Positions 1-10,243 of a stretch of DNA of 64,000 nt are shown in pieces. Source of the stretch: Xanthoparmelia taractica (lineage: Eukaryota; Ascomycota; Lecanoromycetes; Lecanorales; Parmeliaceae); assembly GCA_033085395.1 (NCBI GenBank), contig MU853193.1, forward strand, positions 62,001 to 126,000. The letters are read 5' to 3'. The notes beneath the pieces were generated by a model. That model saw nothing but the letters and a program-made list of their open reading frames with translations. It was not told where the DNA came from and did not search any database. Position 1 is the stretch's first letter; every line of letters begins with the position of its first letter. Position numbers and translations under genes: made by a program.

Positions 1-1051
1 TCAACTCAAATTGTGGTCCCATATGGGGTTGATATGTCATTTGGAGACGTACGATCTTAGACCAAACAAAACCGAGTGGGAACCAGTATTCAACGCTGAC
101 ATGAGCAGCTTGGTTTTTCTCACACGAACTGGTGTTACATTTGGCGTTGACAAGAGGTAGACCAGCATATCCGACAAAAAGTTGCCCGAAGACGCGATCA
201 ACAAGACGCGGTGTCGACGATTTCGTTTGTACATGACATATGCAGGAGCACCCTGGCCGACATGCACCATATTGTGTGACTCTCACTCCAACATCCTCTG
301 AACTCTTGAATTCCTCGTGCTGGGTTTGTTTCCTGGCCGGCGGTAACGGTTTGGAGTAAGACGGCCGGCGTCCGTATGAGTTTCCCAATTGAGTGAGTTG
401 GCTTGCGTGCAGCTGGGCGGCCTGTGTCTTGAGCAGTTCCTCGATGTTGCTGATCCTCTGGTCAGCTTGCTGATGTACATGTGTTAGAAACTCGGTTATG
501 TCGTCTCGATGACGAATCAGGCTATTTTGCAGGTTTTCCTCCACACTGCGCTGAATCTGCGCAGAGTTGGAGCTGACAGTGGAAATGGTGTCCAGATCCA
601 CCCGAATGCGCATCATATCTTGAGAGTTGGAGGCACCCAACATGATATTAAGGCTACATTTGACGGTTTTTATGTCCTCTTGCAGCACTTGCAGCCGTGG
701 CTGATTCTTCCGCCATGCGTACGCTTGAAAGAATGGGATCTTGGTCGTCTTGGCGATGTCGGTGAAAGCTTGTACGATTGTCCTCAGCTCACACAGTTTC
801 GATGCCGCTTGGTTCAACAGGTGTTTTATGTGTTGCTCTTGTTCCTCAAGTGCCGGATCGCCAGTTCTCTTTTGGACGACCGAGGCGACTTGGTGAAGTA
901 CCAATTCAATGTCGGACACCTCATTGCTCAGAGCATGTAATCTGCCTGGTAAAGTCTTGCACAAACGCCGGAGATCTTCGAAGGCACGAGCTGTAGAAGC
1001 TGCAGCTGCGACAATACCAAGTATGCTGGCGGTTACTGATATTGGGTCCAT
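1..1051 (-). CDS. STAND/ankyrin-type protein, N-terminal part (partial, continues beyond base 1)
   Basis: An uninterrupted minus-strand frame runs from ATG at 1051-1049 to the window edge (350 codons, no stop). The first residues, MDPISVTASILGIVAAAAS, followed by a helical segment with FEDLRRLCKTLPGRL, match the fungal N-terminal domain of STAND proteins (Pfam PF17111 type), which usually precedes NACHT or ankyrin modules in NLR-like proteins. A long amphipathic region follows (residues about 60-210), then a Cys/His cluster of the form C-x3-C-x-C-x-CH near residue 273, as seen in fungal ankyrin proteins of this class. No NACHT or ankyrin module is inside the window, so the effector half is unseen. 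Role in self/non-self recognition is inferred from the family only. The frame has no intron in this part. Confidence 0.75.
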   Translation of the reverse strand, partial: MDPISVTASILGIVAAAASTARAFEDLRRLCKTLPGRLHALSNEVSDIELVLHQVASVVQKRTGDPALEEQEQHIKHLLNQAASKLCELRTIVQAFTDIAKTTKIPFFQAYAWRKNQPRLQVLQEDIKTVKCSLNIMLGASNSQDMMRIRVDLDTISTVSSNSAQIQRSVEENLQNSLIRHRDDITEFLTHVHQQADQRISNIEELLKTQAAQLHASQLTQLGNSYGRRPSYSKPLPPARKQTQHEEFKSSEDVGVRVTQYGACRPGCSCICHVQTKSSTPRLVDRVFGQLFVGYAGLPLVNAKCNTSSCEKNQAAHVSVEYWFPLGFVWSKIVRLQMTYQPHMGPQFEL

Positions 1052-1633
1052 ACTAAAGTTGAGCTGTCTTGCGCTTATCGTAGAATCCGTTGCTTCAGCC
1101 TCCAGACAACTTGCTCGGCTCAGTAGTAGAGCACCAATTGAGGTAAAAGTCAAAGCACGAAGAAAGGAAGATACAAGTAGGAAAGGCGTGGGATGAAGAA
1201 AGTTGGGGTTGGGAAGCTGGACTTGGACTTACCGGCGCCTACCTTACTTCTACTTTCCTCCTGCAGGCAAGGCTATCCTTGCTAGCGCTGTCACATCTGG
1301 CTCGTCATTTGCTAGATCGTGACTATGGATATAAGCAGTTAGATCTCCCTTTAACCGATGCAGCCTACACCTCATATAACTAGCGTGAAACTCTCTTATC
1401 TTAAGCTGGCCGAAAGCCCTATACCGGATAATATGTGCAGAGAAGATATCGCGTCATGAAGTTCTACATTTATACAGAATACAGCTCGGAATCGACATGT
1501 TTCTTCTTGATTCCAACATGAGCTTTTGCCGTATGTACGAGCGGAGCTTTTTAACAAGGTCAAAATGACCCTCAGAGATCAATCTGGTATTTGAAATACA
1601 GGCAGGCTGCAAATCACGAGTGTTCTTATTAGA
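1052..1633. other. Divergent intergenic region
   Basis: This 580 bp space lies between two divergently oriented genes. All frames carry stops. I looked here for an SPX domain that would complete the downstream GDE1-like gene and found none; the short frame starting at the ATG near 1456 ends quickly and does not resemble SPX. Confidence 0.6.
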
Positions 1634-3711
1634 ATGCCCCTACCACTTCTGAACGTGGGCCTCGGATGTTCGTCAGGGAGAACGGATCTATATCTTGCTG
1701 CGCAAGATGGTCATGAAAATGCGGTGAGAGCTATCCTTGACTCTACAGCCAGGAACCAAGATCTTTTGAATCTAGCCGAGCTGGTTAATGGTTGGACACC
1801 GCTATTTATCGCATGCATCAACGGGTATCTGTCAATCGTAAAACTCCTTCTCGAGGCAGGAGCAGAACAGAGAATGTGCGATCTTGCCGGATGGACCGAG
1901 AAAGAGCACGCTGTTTTCAGAGGTCACATGAAGGTGGCAGAATTACTTGCTGCATATGGAGCAGGAGATCAAAATGCCGCTGCTAGCAGTGCAATTCTGC
2001 GAACCGGGATGGTACGCCGCGGAGAACCAGTGAAATGTGCAGTGCGAAAGCAGTTACGAACCTCGTCTCGTCTGGAGCCATCAGCTGTGACCTCAAACCT
2101 TGTTTGTACGCAAAAGGATAGCAGTCAGATATTCGTCATTCTTGGTCCTTCTAATACAAGAAGCAACCTCAAGCCAGTCGAATTGACTAATCCACTTTTG
2201 AATGATAATATTAATGGCAACCAAGAAACCGTGTTTGGCGTGAAGCTCAAGGCTGGAGGCAGTATCTCTGATCTATCCTACTGCATCGAATTTCCGATAT
2301 TGGAGAACTTAATCAACAAACCACTTCAATTTCTTGCTGAAGACCCCGACAATGTCCATCTGGTCTTTGAGATATTCCGCAACAGCTCCTCCAACGATAA
2401 GGGTATTCAAATCATCGGCACTGCGATTGCCCTTCTAAAAAGGCTCCGCCAGGGGCTAGCACCTCATCGCGAGAGCCTGATAAGGGATTTCACTGTTCCG
2501 ATCCTCGAAAACGGGTCTATGACCTACATTGGTTTCGTGACATTCAGCATTCTTGTAGTCACGCCTTTCCGCCACCCAAACACACCTCTGAAAGTGTCCC
2601 CTGGATTCTGGAAGGACGGCTCTACTCAAGTTGTCGGACATCGAGGATCTGGTGCAAACTCCACCGCGCGTACAAATCTTCAGATTGGAGAAAATACAGT
2701 CCAGTCATTCCTCTCGGCATCCAGCCTGGGTGCGTCCTGTGTTGAATTCGATGTGCAGCTGACAAAAGACTACATTCCAGTCATATTCCATGACTTCGTG
2801 GCGATGGAAATTGGTGGAGACGTACCCTTGCACACGCTGACTTTTGATCAGTTCATGCATCTCAGTCGGTCACAAGCACCCAGAAGTGACCTTCTGAGCT
2901 CCGCTGAAGCAAGATATCTAGAGAGGAACAAGGGCGATGGAGGTCTTCGGCCGAACCGGCGATCGCACTCGGTGAACGAATACGACGATTATCGAAATCA
3001 AGACCTTATTGAACGAATGCGATACACCGAAGAGGGTATGCAGAATAACATCAAAGGTAATCTCAGGGGTCACTCAATCCAAGGACCCTCATCGACCCTG
3101 GACCAACTCCTCATTCAATTACCCGAATCCATTGCCTTCAACCTGGAGATAAAGCATCCTATGCTTTGGGAAGCCCAAGACCGCGGCATGGAGTTGTACG
3201 CAATAGAGCTTAATTTCTTCGTCGATAAGATCCTGACAACGATCTTTCGATTGTGCGGTAATCGGAACATCACCCTCTCTTCTTTCAGCCCCGAGATATG
3301 CATCCTCCTGAAATGCAAACAACAAAGCTTTCCCATTCTCTTTATCAATAAAGCCGGCTCTGTGCCCGCCGGTGATGTTAGAGCGGGCAGCTTGCAGGGA
3401 GCCATTGAATTTGCGAAAGCGTGGGATCTGGCCGGGATAGTCATGCTCTCGGACCCGTTTGTAATGTGTCCGAGGCTTCTGACGTACGCGAAGGATTCGG
3501 GTTTAGTAGTAGGGTCATACGGGAATCTGAACGATGAGCCAGAATGTGCATTGGTAAGTGTTGCTTACCCAAAGAATTTTGGAACGTTGCTCGTGAATCA
3601 TCTGACCCTCATTGTCTGCAGATTCAAGCTGAAGCAAGCCTTGATGCTATCATGACAAATAAAGTCCGTCTGATTTCGGACACGCTCACAAGGGTAAAAG
3701 CCCGAAATTAA
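1634..3711 (+). CDS. GDE1-like ankyrin-GDPD glycerophosphodiester phosphodiesterase, SPX-less
   Basis: Two exons: 1634-3553 and 3622-3711. The intron has donor gtaagt and acceptor ctgcag; splicing replaces an unrelated read-through tail with a typical GDPD C-terminus (QAEASLDAIM, then stop TAA at 3709-3711). The protein starts inside the ankyrin block (GRTDLYLAAQDGHENAV; GWTPLFIACINGYLSIV), continues into the conserved middle region, and carries a complete GDPD active site: HRGSG, GENTV, EFDVQLTKD and IFHDF. The family hydrolyses glycerophosphodiesters such as glycerophosphocholine to glycerol-3-phosphate. Fungal GDE1 normally has an N-terminal SPX domain and more ankyrin repeats. Here an in-frame stop lies 40 bp upstream of the ATG and no SPX is present, so this is a 5'-truncated paralog, or an upstream exon is missing. 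An acceptor-like cag just before 1601 leaves the second option open. Confidence 0.82.
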
Positions 3712-3774
3712 CATACATCGGGCTTGGCGGATGATAACAGTTCAAATGTGTGCACGATCTGATCCAGACCTCCT

Positions 3775-4189
3775 TTAGGATGAGCCTTTTGACTCCAGGC
3801 TCACAGCCACAATCTGCGATTTATCCATGGACTTGCGACTACGAGGTACAGAATATGGCTCGCCGTATTTGTCCTGTAAGAGCCCCGTGAGCGGGATGAG
3901 GACTGCAGCCACGGCAGCTTGTTCACAGAATCGCATGAGGCAACGGAGCAACTGGCCTCGAGAGCCGTCGAATGTGTTCTCGTGGTAGCTGTTAAGATCC
4001 CGATAGACCGTAGATTATCAGCATTGACGCTAAGCTTACAGTCTTTGATGAGGGCACTTAAGTGATAATACACACGTCGTCGCTCATCAAAGCTAGTGCC
4101 CATGTGACCCTCTCGAGTCTGCTCATAGTACAACCCCACCAAGATTCCGCAGCGGCAAGTTTCACGGGAGATGATGGCCTATTAAGCTC
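3775..4189 (-). CDS. Possible unrecognised gene fragment
   Basis: A minus-strand frame ending at TAA 3777-3775 reads as convincing protein (QLLRCLMRFCEQAAV, LIPLTGLLQDKYGEP). A second coding-looking stretch (GTSFDERRRVYYHLSALI) lies upstream in another frame, with a gtaagc donor near 4041, so an intron of 50-90 nt may join them. I do not recognise the family. Overlapping frames further upstream also look partly coding, which suggests either several small exons or a decaying gene. It ends 63 bp from the convergent GDE1-like gene. Confidence 0.3.
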
Positions 4190-6517
4190 GAAACTTGTTT
4201 CATTGTCTGGCTTTTCCACTTGGTGCCATCGTTATCAGGAGATGAAATCATGTGGGCCATGCAACGGACAATGAAGCTATGTCAGGTTTCGGATATGACG
4301 AATCTGTATTTGGCAGGAAGAGTCAGCGCTCAGCAGACTTACTTTTCTGTCTGTTCGCGCTTCGTCATTACTGTTCCGTTTCCATCTCCTACCTCCAAAA
4401 AGACTACTGCTCTGTCGGAAACCTTCATGAAGAGGTTTCCTCCGGTACCTACCCAGAAATCAGCGTGTGTATTCTCTTTTTGGGGGGTTAAAGCTAAGAG
4501 GTGTCAGCAATGCCGCCTCAACGGCGCTCGTACCAAGAAAGAGAAGTCCAAATGATAGCATTCCTGACGCTTGCGCTAATAGTCATGGTGGTTTTATGTC
4601 AATAGCCACAAACAAGATTTTACCGAGAGAGAATTATTGGAGATGGAGGCGACGGCTCGTTGGCTCTTTCACTGCCTTCGCGCTGGAGTAAAAACCAGGA
4701 AGGAAAGGCGCGGCTCCTTCATGCGCAAACATTCTGGAAATAGATTACTGTTTCACTCTGTCGAAGCGCTCATCGCGGATAATAGCATATGGAGCCATGG
4801 TTATGTGTGGCTGTCAGGAAAGCAGTGGTTGCAACATCACTGTGGGGGCACCTACGCTTTTCCAACTTCTTCGCTCTTCGGCAACAGCTTTTCTTGTAAG
4901 TCGTGAGACGTGCCCTGCGAGCGAACATCTGGCCTTATTACGGAATTTGCTCCTTTCCTATGCCTCAAGACCAGGGAGCCGAACGTTGCTGTTTTGCCCC
5001 AATAACATCCGTCCAAGATTCAGGTGTAGAGACCTTGCCCTTGCAGGTGATCTTGTTGGTATGGCTGATGTTCTAGGTAGAAGCGAGCGAAAGAGAGAGT
5101 TCTGGGGCTATGAAATAGTGGACGATACAATATCCTGACTGAATCCGCAATTCTGCATATTCAAAAAGCAACACGGTCGATCATTGCCTGCAACACCTTC
5201 CCTCACTACAAGAAAGGTGTCATGCTTTCTCACCGCTCGCCGCCTATTCATATTTTATCAAAGCCTCCAGACCTGATCGCACGCTCTATTCCTAATCAGC
5301 AATAATGATGGTCTCGAGTACGGCGTCGTCATCTCGCGGAGATTGGGGGCGAATCGTAGGGGACCGCTGCCTGGCAAATCTCACCAGCAATCGACGAGTT
5401 GGATCCCAGGCATTTCTGGGGAAAATTAAGACGAGTGTATAATCAACTGTAGGTCCAGCAAGTCAGTAGGCGTTCGTTTGGAGATAGAAACCATCATCAC
5501 CAACTCCCTTGAAGGGTCCTGTAATGCCATACCAGCCTCCAGTCCTCGGACGCCGTACCACGTACTACCACACGAACGTACACTCTGTTTCTCGCTTCGA
5601 GAGGAATACGATTGTATTTCAGACACTGCGTCAGAGCTTCAGCATATGCCACCGTATGCGAAGCTGTTGGGTTATACCATCTGCAAGTGCAGCCAAGCTC
5701 CAAACATAGTATCTCTACGGAGACGGAGCCCCTGAAACATCGTGGGACTAATGCCGATATGGCGAAGCTGAGCACTAACGTCGACCCAGTAATGAATCTT
5801 CCAGAATACGAACGGGTCTAAGGTATGGAATGCCGACATTTGAACCGGAGCTAGTGATGTTGGCAGTGACGGATGATAATAAAACCTGAGGAAAATTGAT
5901 ACCTGAGATGTTGCAGGAGAAGAAGTCAGAGAGGGATATATATCCCGAAACCCCTCTTGAAAGCTTTTCGAAGTCCCGACTTCCTAGGACAACAAGAAGC
6001 TACCTCATTCGTGACTGCTATTTCTCGAATTGCTGCAAAGTCATGGCCTGGCTGCTACCCTCAGGTTCCTACGCTCCACACTATCCTCTACATAGTCGAG
6101 GAAGGCACGTTCGAAGGCGACTTGGCGACTTCCTTCGCCGCGAGATCTATTTCATTGGAGGTTACTTGGGACCACAGAAAGAAAAAAGAGGACATCCATG
6201 CCACATCATTGCACTGAGTGCAGGGTCAGTGATATCGACCGGATCCAAGGCAAAACCTCAGCGCTTCCATCTTAAGAGAACGTGATGTGTAAGTCCTGAG
6301 ACGGAAGAGAAAGAAAACTACTAGAGAAAAATGGACGAGCCTGATCAAGTTCTCAGCGTATCAAGTGTCACACATCATATGTCAAAATGATTGACTTCTT
6401 TGCCTTTGATGCTATTTGCCTTCTAAGAGGCACTGGTATCCCGCGCTGCTCTAGCAATCAATCCACCTCATCTGCCCACAACCACCTCAACCTCCATACC
6501 TCATTGGCTCACACCCC
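4190..6517. other. Region with coding-like relics but no confident gene
   Basis: About 2.3 kb with no gene I can support. On the minus strand, coding-like pieces occur near 5510-5700 (SHTVAYAEALTQCLKYN), 5426-5560 (SKRTPTDLLDLQLI) and 5940-6170 (NEIDLAAKEVAKSP; DFAAIREIAVTNEV), separated by frameshifts and stops. They could be exons of a small gene or remains of a decayed one. A plus-strand frame at 4797-5138 (113 codons) is open but resembles nothing I know. No terminal inverted repeats or transposase motifs were seen. Confidence 0.35.
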
Positions 6518-7080
6518 CTAATTGCCACCGGACGCAGACGGGCCAGACGCCGAAGGGCCAGGCTCAGAAGAGCCGGAAGCCTCAGGGCCGGACGTGGCAC
6601 CCTCAGGCCCAGCACCCTCGGAAGCCGGCACCGTCCCCACAACGCCAAACGCAGCCGGAAACGTAACGACCTGCCTCGTCTGATCTACTTTCCCCATTAG
6701 CACATCTCCCCAAGAGACAGCGAGCTCGCCAAGGGACATACGTCTGCGCACCATGACCTCCAGGACCAACGTAAAATCCGGTCCGGAGCCGGGACCTGGC
6801 GGCACGACTTCAATAGAGGCCGTCTCCCGAGCGGTATCGCTGTGCTGCGTATAGACGCGGCCCTGGAGAGGTGGTTAGTTAGGGGTCGATAATTTAAAAA
6901 AAAGGGGGTGTGAGATGGGGTTTGAGCAGTTACCAGCCAGCTCCAAAGCCATGCGCCGTTTGTGGTGTCCTTTTTCAGGAGTGGGCCGTCAAAGTTGGTT
7001 TCGTTGATGATGTTGAGACGGAGGAGTTGGTTGCTGATATCGGACCAGTACCGATCACGCCAGACGGAATAGTTGGACAT
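6518..7080 (-). CDS. Uncharacterised small protein, paralog of the next gene
   Basis: Two exons, 7080-6934 and 6862-6518, joined by a 71 nt intron (gtaact...ctccag, phase 0), give 163 residues. The N-terminal half has the pattern W-x3-YW-x-DIS-x-QL-x-RL, then FDG-x-LLKKDT, then WLWSW. This aligns with the neighbouring gene at 7380-8301, so the two are tandem paralogs. The second exon starts GRVYTQHSDTARE and ends in a low-complexity Gly/Pro/Ser/Ala tail (about residues 125-163). No signal peptide or membrane segment is evident. Function is unknown; I recognise no named family. The ATG at 7080 is chosen because the paralogy begins at that residue. Confidence 0.65.
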
Positions 7081-7379
7081 GGTTAGCTTCGTCAGGAAGT
7101 GTTAGCAGGTGTAGAGGAAGGGACGGTGGCGGAAGTGAGGAAGTTGGGACCAGGGGATTGTGGGCACGCTAACGAGGTTGTGTTGACGGATAGGAGTTTG
7201 ACGCATCTTCTAGAAAGTCATTTTGGACCAAGCTCTCAAATAAGACAGACTTTGCAAGTATCTAAACATTAAGCAGCTGTTCTTTCTCTGGTGAAGATTG
7301 TCACCTATACCAAAAGCTATAGTATACTCTCCTCGACTTTCGCGTCCAAGTCTGTGCCACCTGTCTTATCTCCTTCAAT

Positions 7380-8301
7380 CTATTCCCTAACACACGTTCC
7401 CGCATCAACATCCGTCATTATGCCCCGCATCACCGCGACAAATTCATCCTCGGGTTCAGGATCAAATTCTGCAGGTCCAGGTCCATAGTCCTGTATGAAG
7501 GCTGGAAGCGAAAAGCTGGCTACTGAGAATGGCTGGCCGGCTGGAGGTCTCCGTCAGTATTAGTGCTAACGGTAACAAGCCAAGAGGATTAACTTACGGT
7601 TGCTATCAATTTCCAGGTAAGCTTTACGGTTGATCGGATCTATTATTGTCTGAGAGTGGAATTGACCTAGTCTGTTGTCAGATATATGCCCAAAAAAAGT
7701 ACGCCGCTGGAAAGAAAGACTTACGGCCATTTGGATCCCTATGGCGTTTGATGGTCCACAGTAGTTGCCACATCCCACCCGTCAGTCTCTCCGGGGTCAA
7801 AACCCTGACACTGGCCAACTTCCTTATCGTTGGCGAGTTGTTCGTACTTTTTGCGCTGCACCCACACCATCAACATCTTCAATGGATTGGACAGAAAGAC
7901 GGAGCAGAGCATGGCAGACTTACCAATTCGCCAAGGATCAACAAGCCAGTATCGGTATCTCTCTTCAGCAACAGCCCGTCAAAAAGGTCGTGAGAGATTA
8001 CAGCGAAGCGCCGAAGTTGACCGGATATGTCTGCCCAGAGGGCGTTGACCCAATTTGCACGAGTCATGGGAGCCTTGGCTATGATTGTGGGCCCGCGATT
8101 CGAATTCATTTCCAGTACTTGCTGTAGAGGCAGCATCTTAGAGTGCTGCTCTATCTGTGGGACTCTATCTTCGGCGGTAGTATCGAGGCTTGAGTCCATC
8201 TTTAAGGGTTGTGGTGAGGACAGTGTCTCACGATTCTGCTCCATTTCAAACATTTTCAAGGTCAGGATGAGGAGCAACAGTGAGGGAAGGTTGAAAGCCA
8301 T
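7380..8301 (-). CDS. Uncharacterised small protein, tandem paralog of the preceding gene
   Basis: Exon 1 (8301-7924) encodes a hydrophobic start (MAFNLPSLLLLILTL), a 60-residue extension absent from the paralog, and then the shared block W-x3-LWADIS-x-QL-x-RF, FDG-x-LLKRDT. A phase-0 intron (gtaagt...gtgcag) leads to exon 2 (7855-7739), which begins RKKYEQLANDKE and aligns with GRVYTQ of the paralog. Read straight on, it stops at TAG 7741-7739 (164 residues). However, coding-looking exons follow: 7598 to about 7640 (INRKAYLEIDSN) and 7540-7380 (GQPFSVASFSLPAFIQDY, acidic end, TAG 7382-7380), joined by a good gtaagt/ctccag intron. The join between exons 2 and 3 is unresolved, so either one gene uses an unusual splice or a frameshift has split it. 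A start at the internal MTRANW would match the paralog better. Confidence 0.5.
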
Positions 8302-8642
8302 ATATGCCAGTCATGAGGGTGTTGTTGATAGGAGAGTATTGTATCGGCTTCGCAAGATCCAGAGTGTTGAAGCGCGACTGCGTATGAACGCTAACACTGT
8401 TTCGCTAAATGGCTAGTAAAATCGCTGTATCAAAGGATTGTATCATAGATTCTGTGTCACAAAAGCAACACCTGTTTGGCAAGGTGGGTACTGAGCCTGC
8501 AGAATGTTAAGCTAGGCAATTGGCGAATACACAGAGGCCGGAAGCTGTGATGGAGGAGCGATGGCTTTGCAGGATGGCGAGGAGCCTGCAAATGTCATAA
8601 ACGCAAAGGCTGCTGTTCTGTATTCTGGATATTGTTCTTTCA
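8302..8642. other. Intergenic, no gene seen
   Basis: A 340 bp space lies between the 5' end of the small paralog gene and the 3' end of RFC3, both on the minus strand. It probably holds the promoter of the former and the RFC3 3' UTR. No repeat or open frame of note. Confidence 0.5.
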
Positions 8643-10057
8643 CTACCTCGTTCCTCCATGCTCCATCAGATCGACCCCTCCTCTTATCACACCCACTAAC
8701 CCTCCAGTCTGTACAACCTCACTCCCTCCACCACTCAACCTATACTCGACTTCCGCAAGGCCTGTAAGCCATGCTACCCTCGTCTGTGGAGGCACCTCTA
8801 GCTTCGCCAGCTCCTCCCCGAGGGCCGTTAGTATATCAGCCAATGCAAGGCCTTTGTTCTCTTTGAGGATGTTGATGGTGTTGAGGCAGGAAGTGACGTC
8901 GGAGTTTTCCATGAGAGTGTCTCGGATAAGTTCAATGTCAGAGGGGTGAGGAGCGGCAATGCACTCGTATATTGTGGCGTTGGTGATCATCTCACGCTTT
9001 GGGTTCTTGGGTACGGGTTGGCCTTTGATGTGTAACGGTGTACCTAACAACATTGTGAATGATGCTCTCTAGAGCTGGGAAACATCGGTTAGAAGCTTCC
9101 AAGATTGAGAAGAGACATACTGCTTGCATGACATGCTTGCAGAACGTTCAAGGCTCTCCTCATGTCCCCTTTGCTAAGTCGTACCAAACTGTCCACGGCT
9201 TCCGGTTGAATCTTAACATCCTCTTTCTCAATCACAATATCTACGAGTTGCCGAATATCTGGTCCTTTAAGAGGACTGAACCTGAATCTTGTACATCTTG
9301 ATAGCAATGCTGGGGATAACTTGTGGGTGTAATTGGCGATTATGCAAAAGCGCGTATTGGCCGTGTATTTTTCCATGATTCTCCGCAGAGCCATTTGAGC
9401 CACTGAAGTCATAGCGTCGGCCTCATCCAGAACGATGAGCTTGTAAGCTCCTAGTGCAGGTATGTCGCCCGCTTTAGGCGCTGCTGAGAAGATCTGCTTC
9501 GTACCTGATCATTCATTCAGCATCGAGTAGACTCCATTCCAGCGCTTGTTACACACTGGCAAAGGTCTTGATTTGTTCCCGCACCACGTCTATGCCTCGG
9601 TCATCGCTAGCGTTGAGCTCCAGCACCATTTGCCTCATGTTTCTGTTGCCGTAAATGCGCCGTGCTAACGCGAGAATGGTTGATGTTTTGCCTGTGCCTG
9701 GTGGACCATAAAGTAGTAAATGCGGTAATCGCTATATCATTATCAGCCTGTGGCAGATTGCATGGAAGCCAAGGATGTAAACGTTTGTATCGACGAATTT
9801 GTTGATGGTAGCTAGGATGTCATGGTGGCCGGAGACATCATCCAGCGTGTCTGGTCTGTACTTCTCTACCCTACAATGGTAAGCGTGGCATCCCGATGAA
9901 AGAGAGTCTGCAATCACCATGGTAGGCTGTCCTCTGCCTCTATGGGCAGATTTGCTGCGCTTCTCTTGCCCTTTGTATTGGTGTTGTCAGAATTGAAAAT
10001 CACTGACTCCTTGACAGGAGCGTCATCCACGTCCATCTCATCTTCGAAGTCTGACAT
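8643..10057 (-). CDS. RFC3: Replication factor C subunit 3 (clamp loader ATPase)
   Basis: Five exons: 10057-9918, 9870-9783, 9731-9557, 9504-9121 and 9043-8643; the sum is 1188 nt, giving 395 residues. Introns are 47-77 nt with GT/AG ends. RFC loads PCNA at primer-template junctions as a heteropentamer. Motifs in order: RFC box VEKYRPDTLDDV, Walker A GPPGTGKTS, ELNASDDRG, Walker B VLDEADAM, sensor 1 IIANYTHKL with the arginine finger LLSRCTRFRF (SRC motif), and the C-terminal collar region starting TNATIYECIAAPHPSD. The acidic N-terminus MSDFEDEMDVDD is typical of fungal RFC3. All catalytic residues are present. The gene is divergent from ARPC3 with only 186 bp between the start codons. Confidence 0.93.
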
Positions 10058-10243
10058 ATTGGCAAAAGAATAAGCAAAATTGTACAGTCAATGGCAGAGT
10101 AAGAAGCTCAATAACGAAACGAAGTGGAAACGCGAGGCGCGTAAAGTGGGTGTTTCTGGTCAGCCCTATCCAAGCTTGGCATTTCGATTGCGACTGCTTC
10201 GGGATCTTTGAGGTTTCTTTATAATTAGACTACTACAGTCAAG
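10058..10243. promoter_or_regulatory. Shared divergent promoter of RFC3 and ARPC3
   Basis: The start codons of RFC3 (minus) and ARPC3 (plus) are 186 bp apart, so both promoters and 5' UTRs must fit here. I see no MCB (ACGCGT) box; an acgcgag and a gcgcgtaa segment near 10130-10143 are the nearest GC-rich elements. The region is otherwise unremarkable. Confidence 0.5.
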
